Origin: Chloroflexota bacterium
GTDB lineage: Bacteria > Chloroflexota > Anaerolineae > Anaerolineales > Villigracilaceae
Assembly (NCBI GenBank): GCA_016219545.1
Contig: JACRMH010000062.1
Coordinates: forward strand, 205,156 to 269,155
DNA length: 64,000 bases
Direction of reading: 5' to 3'
In this document: positions 50,762 to 59,415 of the stretch, one piece after another
How the letters are laid out: every line of letters begins with the position of its first letter
How positions within the stretch are numbered: the stretch's first letter is position 1
Notes under the pieces: model-generated
What the model saw: only the letters and a program-made list of their open reading frames with translations
What the model was told of the DNA's origin: nothing
Databases searched by the model: none
Position numbers and translations under genes: made by a program

Positions 50762-51775
50762 ATGAGCGCTCAATCGCCTGCATCCAGTAAAAATTTGCTC
50801 GTCCGTTTTCTAACCATGAACACCTCCGGTCAATCCAGCGGACGTGATTTACCTCTTTGGAGACAAATACTCATACAAGCTCTGTGTCTCTTTATATTGT
50901 TCAGCGTGATGTTCCCCATCATGTATATCGTCACGTTATCGCTTAGTCCAAAAACCCAGCGTCCATCCGCATTGGAACTCTTTCCAAAAGAAATTTCCTT
51001 TATTGCATACAAACAGGTATTCGACCATCCCACCGGAAATCCGGTTTCCTTTAGCGAACTTCTCCGCAACAGCGTAGGACTTTCAGTTAGCGTCGGGCTG
51101 GTTGCATTACTTGTGGCTGTGACGGCCGCCTATGCTTTCTCACGTTTCAACTTCAAAATGCGGGAAGTGCTGATGGTATTGGTATTTATTCCACTCCTCA
51201 TGCCCGGCGTTGGTTTGGTAACGCCACTGTACTTACTACTTAACCAATTCAAAATAGTGGATTGCGGTCAAGGTGTTACCGCATTAATGCCTTTATTTGC
51301 CTGCGACGGTGGTGAAAGAGGCAGGTTGATCTTCAACCTGCGCGACTCCCTGCTGGGGGTGGGCATCGCCATGTCTGCCGGCGCGCTGCCTTTCGCTATT
51401 TGGAATCTCAAAGGCTATCTTGATACCATTCCAAAAGAACTTGAAGAGGCCGCCGCCATTGACGGTGCAGATACCAACCAAACTTTCTGGAAGATCATCC
51501 TGCCGCTGGCCGCTCCCCAACTCGCAGTCACCTTCTTTATCGGCTTCATAGGCAACTGGCAGGAATTCGTTACCTCGTGGCTTTTCCTCACCCAGCCCAA
51601 GGATTACACGCTCGCCATGACCCTTTACAATATGACCGGTCAATACGCCAGCAGCATCCCATGGAATCGATTCGCTGCGATGGCCGTCATCGTTGCCATG
51701 CCTGTCGCTGTAGTGTATATCGCCCTCCAAAAACAAATCGTTGGCGGGTTAACGACTGGCGGCGTTAAAGGTTAA
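50762..51775 (+). CDS. Sugar ABC transporter permease, MalG type
   Basis: A 337-residue partner permease with six helices; the EAA loop is PKELEEAAAIDGADTNQTFWKI (split here as ELEEAAAIDGA and TFWKI) at about residues 223-245. It contains a longer than usual periplasmic loop (CGQGVTALMPLFACDGG) with two cysteines. It starts 1 bp after the previous stop, indicating coupled translation. A terminator follows. Confidence 0.93.
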   Translation: MSAQSPASSKNLLVRFLTMNTSGQSSGRDLPLWRQILIQALCLFILFSVMFPIMYIVTLSLSPKTQRPSALELFPKEISFIAYKQVFDHPTGNPVSFSELLRNSVGLSVSVGLVALLVAVTAAYAFSRFNFKMREVLMVLVFIPLLMPGVGLVTPLYLLLNQFKIVDCGQGVTALMPLFACDGGERGRLIFNLRDSLLGVGIAMSAGALPFAIWNLKGYLDTIPKELEEAAAIDGADTNQTFWKIILPLAAPQLAVTFFIGFIGNWQEFVTSWLFLTQPKDYTLAMTLYNMTGQYASSIPWNRFAAMAVIVAMPVAVVYIALQKQIVGGLTTGGVKG

Positions 51776-51796
51776 CTTTCCTTTTCATCCACCTCA

Positions 51797-51834
51797 TTTC
51801 CTCTCCTTTATTTAATAAGGAGAGGAAATTTTTT
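51797..51834 (+). terminator. Terminator after the first permease pair
   Basis: TTTCCTCTCCTT and AAGGAGAGGAAA (12-bp stem) are followed by a T-run. The GH13 ATG is only 16 bp further on, so read-through may feed that gene. Confidence 0.85.
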
Positions 51835-51849
51835 CGCCCGGACAAACTC

Positions 51850-53427
51850 ATGCTAAAACGGATTCTCGCCACGCTGTTTCTCTTATCTATTCTATCGTCA
51901 TGCGTTCTTCCCGCGCCGAAAGCTGACTCTGCTCTCGGAGGCGGATCAGCCCAATGGTGGAATGAATCGGTCTTCTACGAGATCTTCGTCCGCTCCTTTA
52001 ATGACAGTGACGGCAACGGCATCGGTGACTTCAATGGTGTCACTCAAAAATTAGACTATCTTCAATCGCTTGGCGTCAACGCCATTTGGTTAATGCCGAT
52101 CTTCCCCTCCCCTTCCTATCATGGCTATGACGTAACCAATTATTACAACGTCAACGTTGACTATGGCTCAATGGACGATTTCAAGAACCTGCTGGCAGAA
52201 GCTCACAAGCGTGACATCCGCATCATCATTGACCTTGTCCTCAACCACACCTCCGACCAGCATCCGTGGTTCAAGAGCGCCAACAGCGACCCGAACTCAC
52301 CTTATCGTGATTACTACGTCTGGTCTGAAGCCGGCAAAGGCGGGAACTGGCGCGAAGGCAATCAGGGATCTTATTTCGGGCTCTTCTGCGGGTGTATGCC
52401 GGACTTGAATTACAACAATCCCGCCGTTACTGCCTCCATGGAAAAAGTGACAGACTTCTGGTTAAAGGAAGTTGGCGTGGACGGTTTCCGGATCGATGCC
52501 GCCAAACATCTCATCGAAGATGGCGACAAGGTCCAAAATACTCCCGCCACGCATGAATGGTTCAAAGGTTTTTACACAGAATACAAAGGGCAAAATCCGC
52601 AGGCTTATACAGTCGGCGAAGTATTTGGCGCAGGGTCATCGGTGATCAAATCTTATACCGGCAACCAAATGGATCAGATATTTAGTTTCGAAATGTCGAG
52701 CGGATTTGTGAACAGCGCCAACGGCGGTGCGAATTCTGGGATCACCAGCGCGTTCAAATTTGCATTCCAAGACATGCCAGATTTCAACTACGCCACCTTC
52801 CTCACCAATCACGACCAGACCCGCGCCATGTCTGTATTCAATGGCAGTGTGGATAAAGCCAAAGTGGCAGCCTTCCTTATGCTCACCTCCCCCGGCACGC
52901 CATTCATTTATTACGGCGAAGAGATCGGCATGCAAGGACAAAAACCAGACGAGGACCTGCGCGTGCCCATGCAATGGTCAAATTCGGCGAACGCTGGTTT
53001 TAGCACCGATACACCCTGGCGCGCGCCAAATGAAGATTTCACGACCGTAAATGTAGCCGCACAAACTGATGACCCCGCTTCCTTGCTCAATCACTATCGG
53101 ACTCTCATCCAACTCCGCAAGGAACATCCCGCCCTGCAGATCGGCGATGCGGTCCTTATTGAAACAGGCAACCCGGCCGTGTTCGCATTATTACGCACGA
53201 GCGGCAAAGAAAAAATCCTGATCCTGGTTAATCTTGGGAAAACGCCCATCTCGGATTACAAATTAAGTCTGGGAGAAAGCATTCTCAAGAATGGCACGTT
53301 AACTCCCACATCTTTATTCGGAAGTGCTCAAGCTCAATCCTTGAAGGTCATAGACGGCAATTTCAGCGGTTATATTCCTCTTGATGAATTGCCTCCCTAT
53401 CAAATGTATCTTTTCAATTTAAAGTAG
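51850..53427 (+). CDS. Surface GH13 alpha-amylase-family lipoprotein
   Basis: A 525-residue glycoside hydrolase with a lipoprotein signal peptide and lipobox ILSSC (about residue 17). GH13 barrel motifs are intact: region I DLVLNHTS, region II GFRIDAAKHL (nucleophile Asp), region III VGEVFG (acid Glu), region IV FLTNHDQTR (stabilising Asp). Activity may be alpha-amylase, alpha-glucosidase or a related transferase; the MPIFPSPSYHGYDVTNYY loop is typical of oligosaccharide-acting members. It should cut alpha-glucans at the cell surface and hand products to the binding protein encoded upstream. Confidence 0.92.
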   Translation: MLKRILATLFLLSILSSCVLPAPKADSALGGGSAQWWNESVFYEIFVRSFNDSDGNGIGDFNGVTQKLDYLQSLGVNAIWLMPIFPSPSYHGYDVTNYYNVNVDYGSMDDFKNLLAEAHKRDIRIIIDLVLNHTSDQHPWFKSANSDPNSPYRDYYVWSEAGKGGNWREGNQGSYFGLFCGCMPDLNYNNPAVTASMEKVTDFWLKEVGVDGFRIDAAKHLIEDGDKVQNTPATHEWFKGFYTEYKGQNPQAYTVGEVFGAGSSVIKSYTGNQMDQIFSFEMSSGFVNSANGGANSGITSAFKFAFQDMPDFNYATFLTNHDQTRAMSVFNGSVDKAKVAAFLMLTSPGTPFIYYGEEIGMQGQKPDEDLRVPMQWSNSANAGFSTDTPWRAPNEDFTTVNVAAQTDDPASLLNHYRTLIQLRKEHPALQIGDAVLIETGNPAVFALLRTSGKEKILILVNLGKTPISDYKLSLGESILKNGTLTPTSLFGSAQAQSLKVIDGNFSGYIPLDELPPYQMYLFNLK

Positions 53428-53450
53428 GGGCGGGGTGACCCCGCCCCTAC
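53424..53450. repeat. GGGGCGGGG palindrome, copy 4
   Basis: GTAGGGGCGGGG and CCCCGCCCCTAC form a perfect 12-bp stem with loop TGA. The GH13 stop codon TAG is formed by its first bases, so the element abuts the gene exactly. Confidence 0.85.
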
Positions 53451-53457
53451 CATTACA

Positions 53458-53724
53458 TTATTTTCTAAAGAACGCCAGGACAATAAAATAAATAACGGTG
53501 ATTAACAAGCCCAAAACCGATATCCCAATGCCTGCAATCGCAGTATTACTTTTTTCCGTTTTCAAGCTGAGAACGCCGAGGATGATCCCAAGAACACTCG
53601 ACAACCCTCCGCACATGGGAATGAGGGCCGCGCATAAACTGATCAATCCCAGTGCGGCAGATGCAATCGCGTACGTTCTCGCAAATCTTAACTCAGGGTC
53701 TAAACTGGCAGGGTCAACTTGCAT
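53458..53724 (-). CDS. DUF4190-like small membrane protein
   Basis: About 88 residues with two membrane helices in the last 65: AYAIASAALGLISLCAALIPMC and IAGIGISVLGLLITVIYFIVLAFF. The central GGLSSVLGIILGVLSLKTEK segment is the DUF4190 signature. Function unknown. TGGAG is spaced for the ATG at 53724; a TTG five codons earlier overlaps it. It lies between the GH13 gene and the divergent fusion gene and may be unrelated to the sugar locus. Confidence 0.75.
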   Translation of the reverse strand: MQVDPASLDPELRFARTYAIASAALGLISLCAALIPMCGGLSSVLGIILGVLSLKTEKSNTAIAGIGISVLGLLITVIYFIVLAFFRK

Positions 53725-53794
53725 GCGCGTGGTCTCCAAACTTAACAGAATGATGTGTTGAACCTATTCTACCTATAATTCCGGTGCAATCCCA

Positions 53795-55948
53795 ATGAAA
53801 ATAAATTTTCGTTCCCTCCTCTATGTACTTTCCATAGTGCTCGTCATGGCAGTGGCTGTTGGATTTCGCGTTCATGCGGTCAACAATTTGCCAATTGACT
53901 ATGACGAAGACGACTACCTGCGCGCGGGACAGGAATACGCGCATCTCATTCGGACTGGAAATTGGTCCGGTTTTCTGGAGGCAAATTACCGCCCCGAGCA
54001 TCCCCCGCTGGCAAAGATAGTCATCGGGCTCAGCATTTTAACCGCGCCGGAAAAACAACTCACCCCCGAAGCCGCAACCTCTGCGGGACCGAATAAGTAC
54101 CTGCCGCGTGTCCTTGTCAAACCAGCGCGTATTGTCAATGCCATTTTCGGGATCATCACCGTTGCCATCGTTGCGGTGATCAATCCACTGGCGGGACTCT
54201 TTCTCGCGCTCCATACTTTCACCATCAAATACGTTTCGCAGATCATGCTGGAAGCGTTGCCCGCGCTGACCAGCCTCATCGCGGTGATCAGCTATCTGAA
54301 ATGGAAGCAGTCCAAACGGTCCGGGTTGAACCGCTGGCTAATCTTGTCCGCCATCGCATTGGGATTAACCGCCGCATCCAAATATTTATATTGTGTGGTC
54401 GGCATAGCCATCTTAATAGATTGGTACATGGATGCCAGAGAAGGGAAAACGGTTAAATCCTTTCTGCGGACCGCCGCGCTCTGGGGCGTGCTGGCTGTGG
54501 TCATTTTCTTTTTATTCGATCCCTATCTTTGGAGCGATCCGATCGGCCGGCTCGGTGAATCCATTTTTTATCACGCGGGCTACTCATCGTCAGCGACGGA
54601 AGTGACGAATGCAAGCTTCCCAATGTGGCAGCCAATCAAATGGTTATTCTTCTCGCCAAGGGTCTGGCATAAGGATGTATTCCCCTTTCCATTCGACCCA
54701 TACATTTCAACACTGGCCATTATTGGGTTGACACGTTTATGGAAAAAAGAAAGACTCTACGTGCTCTGGCTTGGAATTGCCATGGCCTTCCTTTTGATCT
54801 GGCCGACCAAATGGCCGCAATACATCATCACGCTGACCGTGCCGCTTTGTTTCGCTGCCGCAGAAGGTGTCTTTCTCATTCGGGATAATATTCTTAACTT
54901 GTGGAAGGCACGCAAGACACACACAAATAGATCTGATTTTTTGAAAGCAGAGACACGCCGCGCCCTGCCCTGGCTGGTGCCCGGCTTGATCGCCTTCGCC
55001 GTTCTAACCCTCTTCCCTTTGCTTTTCCAATTCGGGGTCTCATTAACCAACTTCAACGCCGCATCCATCCGTGATGGGTTTAATGGCGGCATCTGGCGCG
55101 CCATCTCACAAGGATTAACCGGGCAGCTCCCCACCATGCCGGCCAATATTGGGGCGGGACCGGATAAAGTTAATTTCGTAGGGTTGAACCAATATCCAAA
55201 GGTTTTCAGTTTCATCACCTACTCGAATAATTGGAGTGTTCTATTCTTTAATATATCGTGGACTGTGCTCTCTGTTTTGCTTCAAGGCGGGCTGGGTCTG
55301 GGCGTGGCGCTCCTGCTCTGGCAGAACGGGGTAAGGCTCGGAAAGTTTTGGCAGGCTTTGTTCATTCTCCCCTGGGCAATTCCCGAAATGATCGGGGCGA
55401 TGATGTGGGTCAATATCTTTCAAAGAGATTGGGGCTGGCTGTATCTGGCTGCAGATAAGTTTGGGGAACATTCCATCTTTGCGGTTTTCGTTAATCTGCT
55501 GGACCAAAGTTTCAGCTTTGGGCTGGTCACTTTGCTTTTGCCCGCCATGTGGTATGGCTTCCCCTTCATGATGCTGGCCGCCAGTATCGGGCTGAAGACC
55601 ATTCCAAAAGAAGTATTGGATGCCGCCGCGATTGATGGAGCCAGCATCTGGCAGACCTTTAAATATGTTACCTGGCCTCTCCTTTTACCGCTGCTCATCC
55701 CGGCCATCATTGTGCGGGGTATCTTCGCCTTTAACCAGTTCTATTTATTTCAGGCCTACGGCTTTTGGAATTCGACACTGGCAACCTTATCCTATAATAT
55801 CTTCAACCCCACGAATGGGTTTGGACGGTACGGAGGTCAATTCGCGGTTTCAGCGACGATCAACATCATTACCGTGATCTTGTTGATGTTCTTTGTAATG
55901 CTCTTCAACCGCTGGAGCAAGGCAGGCGCAGGAGTCACTTATGCATAA
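53795..55948 (+). CDS. GT-C (GT39-like) glycosyltransferase fused to MalF-type ABC permease
   Basis: A 717-residue polytopic protein with two parts in one frame. Residues 1 to about 385 resemble a GT-C mannosyltransferase/GT39 protein: an acidic first loop (DYDEDDYLRAGQEY), the PEHPPLAKI motif, and about eight helices. Residues about 388-717 are a sugar permease: PWLVPGLIAFAVLTLFPLLFQFG at its start and a proper EAA loop LDAAAIDGASIWQTFKY near residue 615. A linker (KARKTHTNRSDFLKAETR) joins them with no stop, no frameshift and no ribosome site inside. The EAA loop pairs with the MalK-type ATPase, and the gene overlaps the following permease by 8 bp. I know of no such architecture. TATAAT stands 15 bp before the ATG. 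Confidence 0.85.
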   Translation: MKINFRSLLYVLSIVLVMAVAVGFRVHAVNNLPIDYDEDDYLRAGQEYAHLIRTGNWSGFLEANYRPEHPPLAKIVIGLSILTAPEKQLTPEAATSAGPNKYLPRVLVKPARIVNAIFGIITVAIVAVINPLAGLFLALHTFTIKYVSQIMLEALPALTSLIAVISYLKWKQSKRSGLNRWLILSAIALGLTAASKYLYCVVGIAILIDWYMDAREGKTVKSFLRTAALWGVLAVVIFFLFDPYLWSDPIGRLGESIFYHAGYSSSATEVTNASFPMWQPIKWLFFSPRVWHKDVFPFPFDPYISTLAIIGLTRLWKKERLYVLWLGIAMAFLLIWPTKWPQYIITLTVPLCFAAAEGVFLIRDNILNLWKARKTHTNRSDFLKAETRRALPWLVPGLIAFAVLTLFPLLFQFGVSLTNFNAASIRDGFNGGIWRAISQGLTGQLPTMPANIGAGPDKVNFVGLNQYPKVFSFITYSNNWSVLFFNISWTVLSVLLQGGLGLGVALLLWQNGVRLGKFWQALFILPWAIPEMIGAMMWVNIFQRDWGWLYLAADKFGEHSIFAVFVNLLDQSFSFGLVTLLLPAMWYGFPFMMLAASIGLKTIPKEVLDAAAIDGASIWQTFKYVTWPLLLPLLIPAIIVRGIFAFNQFYLFQAYGFWNSTLATLSYNIFNPTNGFGRYGGQFAVSATINIITVILLMFFVMLFNRWSKAGAGVTYA

Positions 55949-56798
55949 AATTTCCTTCCTGCGGCAACTCGGTACTCAAGCCGCGTTGCTCCTTATCGGC
56001 TTGTTCGTGATGCTTCCCATTTGGGGCATGGTACGTTTGGCATTCGATGGCACACTCAAAGGACGCCCGACCGAGTTCCGCCTCCTGCCCAAAGTTTGGT
56101 CTTTTGATGCCTTCATGCAGGTGCTGGACAAGCCTTATCAGTCTGTAGATTTTCAGGTATTGCTCAAGAATAGTTTGCTGGTCTCTGCCAGCGCCGCGTT
56201 GATCGCCATCCTGCTTGGGATGAGTCTGGCTTATGCCTTTGCGCGCTTCCGATTTCCGGCGCGGCAAACGGGATTGTTCGCGTTACTGCTGACGGCCGTT
56301 CTTCCGCCGGTGGCATTCATGACGCCGCTGTATATCATCCTCAGCCTGATGCACATCCGCACCACGCTTTTTGCGCTGGTGATTACATACGCGACCTTTG
56401 CCATGCCCTTCTGCATCTGGAACATGCGCGCGGCCTTTCAAGCCATTCCCAAAGAAATTGAAGAAGCCGCCTTTCTCGATGGCGCAAATGATCTGACCTC
56501 CTTCCTGCGAGTCACCTTGCCGCTTGCTCTGCCTTCCATCGCGGTTGCGGGTTTGATCGCTTTCCTGATGGCATATTCCGAATTCACGCTTGGCTGGCTC
56601 TTCGTGGAAAAAGCGGATACGGTCACGCTGGCGATGTCCATTTACGCCATTGTGCAAACCCAATACCAAGGCGGCGCGCAGCCCTGGAGTTATCTCGGGT
56701 CGCTGGCCATCATCATGTCCATTCCGGTGGTGGTCGTCTTCCTGATCTTCCAACGCACCCTGCTCGAACGAATGATGTTCGGGTCGGTGGGCGAATAG
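55941..56798 (+). CDS. Sugar ABC transporter permease, MalG type
   Basis: A 285-residue permease with about six helices and the EAA loop EIEEAAFLDGANDLTSFLRV (about residues 172-191). It overlaps the end of the fusion gene by 8 bp, so the two are translated together and probably form a heterodimer. The substrate may be a maltodextrin or cyclodextrin, from context with the GH13 enzyme that follows. Confidence 0.93.
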   Translation: MHKISFLRQLGTQAALLLIGLFVMLPIWGMVRLAFDGTLKGRPTEFRLLPKVWSFDAFMQVLDKPYQSVDFQVLLKNSLLVSASAALIAILLGMSLAYAFARFRFPARQTGLFALLLTAVLPPVAFMTPLYIILSLMHIRTTLFALVITYATFAMPFCIWNMRAAFQAIPKEIEEAAFLDGANDLTSFLRVTLPLALPSIAVAGLIAFLMAYSEFTLGWLFVEKADTVTLAMSIYAIVQTQYQGGAQPWSYLGSLAIIMSIPVVVVFLIFQRTLLERMMFGSVGE

Positions 56799-56804
56799 CT
56801 ATCT

Positions 56805-56882
56805 AACCACGAAGGGTCACAAAGGGTCACTAAGGAAAACCCTCTTTATTACCTTTGTGACCCTTAGTTGACTTTGTGGTAA
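56805..56882. repeat. CCACRAAG...GTCACAAAGG repeat between permease and GH13
   Basis: AACCACGAAGGGTCACAAAG and its later complement CTTTGTGACCC...GACTTTGTGGT pair imperfectly over about 30 bp. Units of the type CACAAAGG are common dispersed intergenic repeats in many bacterial genomes. It may act as a partial terminator or mRNA end. Confidence 0.6.
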
Positions 56883-56906
56883 AAAATTTAAAACCGAGGA
56901 CACAAT

Positions 56907-58373
56907 ATGAACATCCCCAACTGGGTACAGGACGCGATCTTTTATCAAATTTATCCGGACCGTTTTGCGAAAGGCAAGAAACTTCCAGACGCGGGATTCG
57001 AAGCCTGGGACTCCGCCCCCACCACATACGGATTCAAAGGCGGTGACTTGTACGGCGCTGCCGATAAACTGGATTACCTAAAGGACCTGGGGATCAACGC
57101 GATCTATTTCAACCCGATATTTGCTTCTGCTTCGAACCATCGGTACCACACCTTTGACTACTTCAACGTGGACCCTCTCCTCGGTGGGAATGATGCGCTT
57201 AAAAAATTCCTGGAGAAAGCCCACAGACGAGACATCCGCGTTATCTTGGACGGCGTCTTCAACCACGCCAGCCGCGGCTTCTGGCAATTCCATCACGTGC
57301 TGGAAACAGGCGCGGCATCGCCTTATAAAGATTGGTTCTTCTTCGATGAAGAAAGGCTGAACCATAAAAAGACTTGGGGCGCATACCCAACGCACCACGA
57401 ACAGGAATTGATCCAACGCGAAGGCAGTTTGAAGGCAATCGGTTATCAGGGCTGGTGGAATTTGCCCGCCCTGCCGAAGTTCAATACCAACACGCCCGCC
57501 GTGCGCAAGTTCTTATTTGGTGTGGCCGAGCACTGGATCAAATTCGGCATTGACGGCTGGCGGCTGGACGTGCCCGGTGACATCAACGATGACTCGTTCT
57601 GGCAGGAATTCCGCCGGCGCGTGCGGGCCATTAACCCGGAGGCATACATCGTCGGGGAGATCTGGCATGAGGCGCAAAGATGGTTACAGGGCGACCAGTT
57701 CGATGCGGTCATGAATTATCTGGTGACTGCCGCGGCGCTGAGTTTCTTCGGCGGAGAGCGGGTCAACATGAACGTGGTCAATCAATGCGGCGGACTGCAA
57801 AACCGGGTCCATCCCTCCATGAGGGCGTATGACTTCGCCAACGAGATAGACCGTCTCTTTAATTTGTACAGTCCCGAGATCACGCGCGCCCAACTGAATT
57901 TATTGGATAGCCATGACATGCCGCGCTTCCTGACCTGCACCAACGGTGACAAGGATGCCCTCAAACTGGCCTGGCTTTTCATGTTCACCATTCCCGGCGC
58001 GCCCTGCATTTACTATGGCGATGAAGTGGGTGTGGACGGCGGACATGACCCCTACTGCCGTAAATCCTTCCCGTGGGACGAATCCCAATGGGACACTGAC
58101 CTGCGCGAGTTCGCTCAAGCCTGCATCGCCCTGCGCAAGGAACAAGCCGCCCTGCGCCGCGGCGAGTACAAACGCATCCTTGCGGACGGGGATGTTATGG
58201 CCTTCGCCCGCACATACAAGGAAAGCAAGCTGACAGTGGCTTTCAATGTTTCAAACGAAGCGCGCACGATTGAGTTGCCACTCGAAAAGAAACCCCACAT
58301 CTTATTTGGCAAGCCTGTGATCGCGGGGAATCAAGTCACCATTCCCCCACGAAGCGGGATCGTGTTGAAATAG
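56907..58373 (+). CDS. Cytosolic GH13 enzyme, cyclomaltodextrinase/neopullulanase-like
   Basis: A 488-residue GH13 enzyme without signal peptide. YQIYPDRF at the start, region I DGVFNHAS, region II GWRLDVPGDI (nucleophile Asp), region III VGEIWHEAQ (acid Glu) and region IV LLDSHDMPRF are intact. The pattern matches intracellular cyclomaltodextrinases, neopullulanases and maltogenic amylases (GH13_20-type), but the usual N-terminal N-domain (about 120 residues) is missing. It should hydrolyse imported oligosaccharides or cyclodextrins. CGAGGAC precedes the ATG. Confidence 0.92.
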   Translation: MNIPNWVQDAIFYQIYPDRFAKGKKLPDAGFEAWDSAPTTYGFKGGDLYGAADKLDYLKDLGINAIYFNPIFASASNHRYHTFDYFNVDPLLGGNDALKKFLEKAHRRDIRVILDGVFNHASRGFWQFHHVLETGAASPYKDWFFFDEERLNHKKTWGAYPTHHEQELIQREGSLKAIGYQGWWNLPALPKFNTNTPAVRKFLFGVAEHWIKFGIDGWRLDVPGDINDDSFWQEFRRRVRAINPEAYIVGEIWHEAQRWLQGDQFDAVMNYLVTAAALSFFGGERVNMNVVNQCGGLQNRVHPSMRAYDFANEIDRLFNLYSPEITRAQLNLLDSHDMPRFLTCTNGDKDALKLAWLFMFTIPGAPCIYYGDEVGVDGGHDPYCRKSFPWDESQWDTDLREFAQACIALRKEQAALRRGEYKRILADGDVMAFARTYKESKLTVAFNVSNEARTIELPLEKKPHILFGKPVIAGNQVTIPPRSGIVLK

Positions 58374-58388
58374 GTTTAATCAATCATG

Positions 58389-58428
58389 TGTCATGCTGAG
58401 CGCGGATTGTCAGGCGCGAAGCATCTCA
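58389..58428. repeat. Dispersed repeat TGTCATGCTGAGCG...GCGAAGCATCTC
   Basis: TGTCATGCTGAGCGCGG and GCGCGAAGCATCTC match a widely seen intergenic repeat type in several bacterial phyla. Confidence 0.6.
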
Positions 58429-58431
58429 AAG

Positions 58432-58477
58432 ATCAAAAAGAGACAACTGCTTCACAAAATGGCTGTCTCTTTTTGAT
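58432..58477 (+). terminator. Terminator after the GH13 gene
   Basis: ATCAAAAAGAGACA pairs with TGTCTCTTTTTGAT (14 bp) across an 18-nt loop. Confidence 0.8.
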
Positions 58478-58590
58478 TCCTTAAATTGCCTTTGCGGAAT
58501 TTATCAATTAGTTGTATAGTTGGCACAAGCGCGGGTATTTTAGCGGTGTAAGTTCACACATAATAGATCAAAACGAAGTATTACGGTCAT

Positions 58591-58668
58591 ATTCTGGCTT
58601 CAAGTTTTTTTTCTGCTCCCAAGCAGAGTCCAAGCCCACCCACCTGTCCACTGGTGCAAACAGTTGGA
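58591..58668. repeat. attC-like repeat A
   Basis: TTCTGGCTTC, an octa-T, AGCAGAGTCCAAGCCCACCC and CAAACAGTTGGA align over about 75 bp with repeat B at 59467-59540. It ends in GTTGGAT, a degenerate form of the integron core site GTTRRRY. The membrane-protein gene lies between A and B. Confidence 0.55.
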
Positions 58669-58697
58669 TAATATTATCTAGATGGTTCAATGGAATT

Positions 58698-59402
58698 ATG
58701 ACAACATCATCTTCTTTAGTATCATTTTTTACTACATTAGCGCAGATTTCATTTACTGTCGCTGGATTAATGGCAATCGCTATCGCTGGCGATAGCAAGA
58801 GGCGAGAATATTGGTTGGAGAATAAATCTCGTTCGCTTTTTGTCTATATTAACTTTCTCATTTTACTTTTACCCGGATTTATTTCTATTGGTGGGTTAAT
58901 ACCACAATCTCCCAATACTGTTTTTACAGCATGGATGTTCACTGCTCTTTCCTTTGGATTGCTTTACTCGAATCTTGCAGTCATTTTTTTCTTCAGAAAA
59001 AGAAAGCTTGATGACCCAGAAGAATTTAAAAGATTAGAAAAAAGGTTTTTTAAAGTCAACTTAGAAATGGGTATACTGGGCTGGGCAATGATCATTTCTT
59101 CAATCGGTGGCTATGCTGCATGTTACACACTTTCTATTACAGACTACAGTAATGCGGAGACCTACTTAGGAATTATGCTTTTTCTTGCGATGACTAATGG
59201 TGCTATTACTTCTGTTACTTTGCTTCGCGCTAACGAATTGCCTAGCAACGAACGTGAGGATATTGGCGCAATATCCCAACCAAGACAAAACTTGATTATT
59301 GAACGTTCAAACTCAAATTCTAGTCTATTCGTATTTACAACTTTAATTGTTGCAATCATTGCATTTCTTATTGGCATATTTACAAAAAACAGGGACAATT
59401 GA
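58698..59402 (+). CDS. Hypothetical membrane protein in the acquired region
   Basis: About 234 residues with five or six predicted membrane helices (for example LVSFFTTLAQISFTVAGLMAIAIAG and SLFVYINFLILLLPGFISIGGL) and a charged central loop RKRKLDDPEEFKRLEKRFFKV. I do not recognise the family. The frame is open 62 codons further upstream, but those codons run through repeat A, so the ATG at 58698 is chosen; no strong ribosome site is seen. Base composition is AT-richer than the preceding genes. It lies as the single gene between two attC-like repeats, as in an integron cassette. Confidence 0.7.
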   Translation: MTTSSSLVSFFTTLAQISFTVAGLMAIAIAGDSKRREYWLENKSRSLFVYINFLILLLPGFISIGGLIPQSPNTVFTAWMFTALSFGLLYSNLAVIFFFRKRKLDDPEEFKRLEKRFFKVNLEMGILGWAMIISSIGGYAACYTLSITDYSNAETYLGIMLFLAMTNGAITSVTLLRANELPSNEREDIGAISQPRQNLIIERSNSNSSLFVFTTLIVAIIAFLIGIFTKNRDN

Positions 59403-59415
59403 AAAATATCCAGCC

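Noticed and set aside
53795..55948. Fusion gene considered as two genes with a missed stop
   Set aside because: No stop in the frame, no ribosome site or ATG near the junction, and the permease half begins inside a continuous linker. An assembly error cannot be fully excluded from sequence alone.
58512..58697. N-terminal extension of the island membrane protein
   Set aside because: The extra 62 codons are made of repeat A and lack protein-like features; the ATG at 58698 is preferred.
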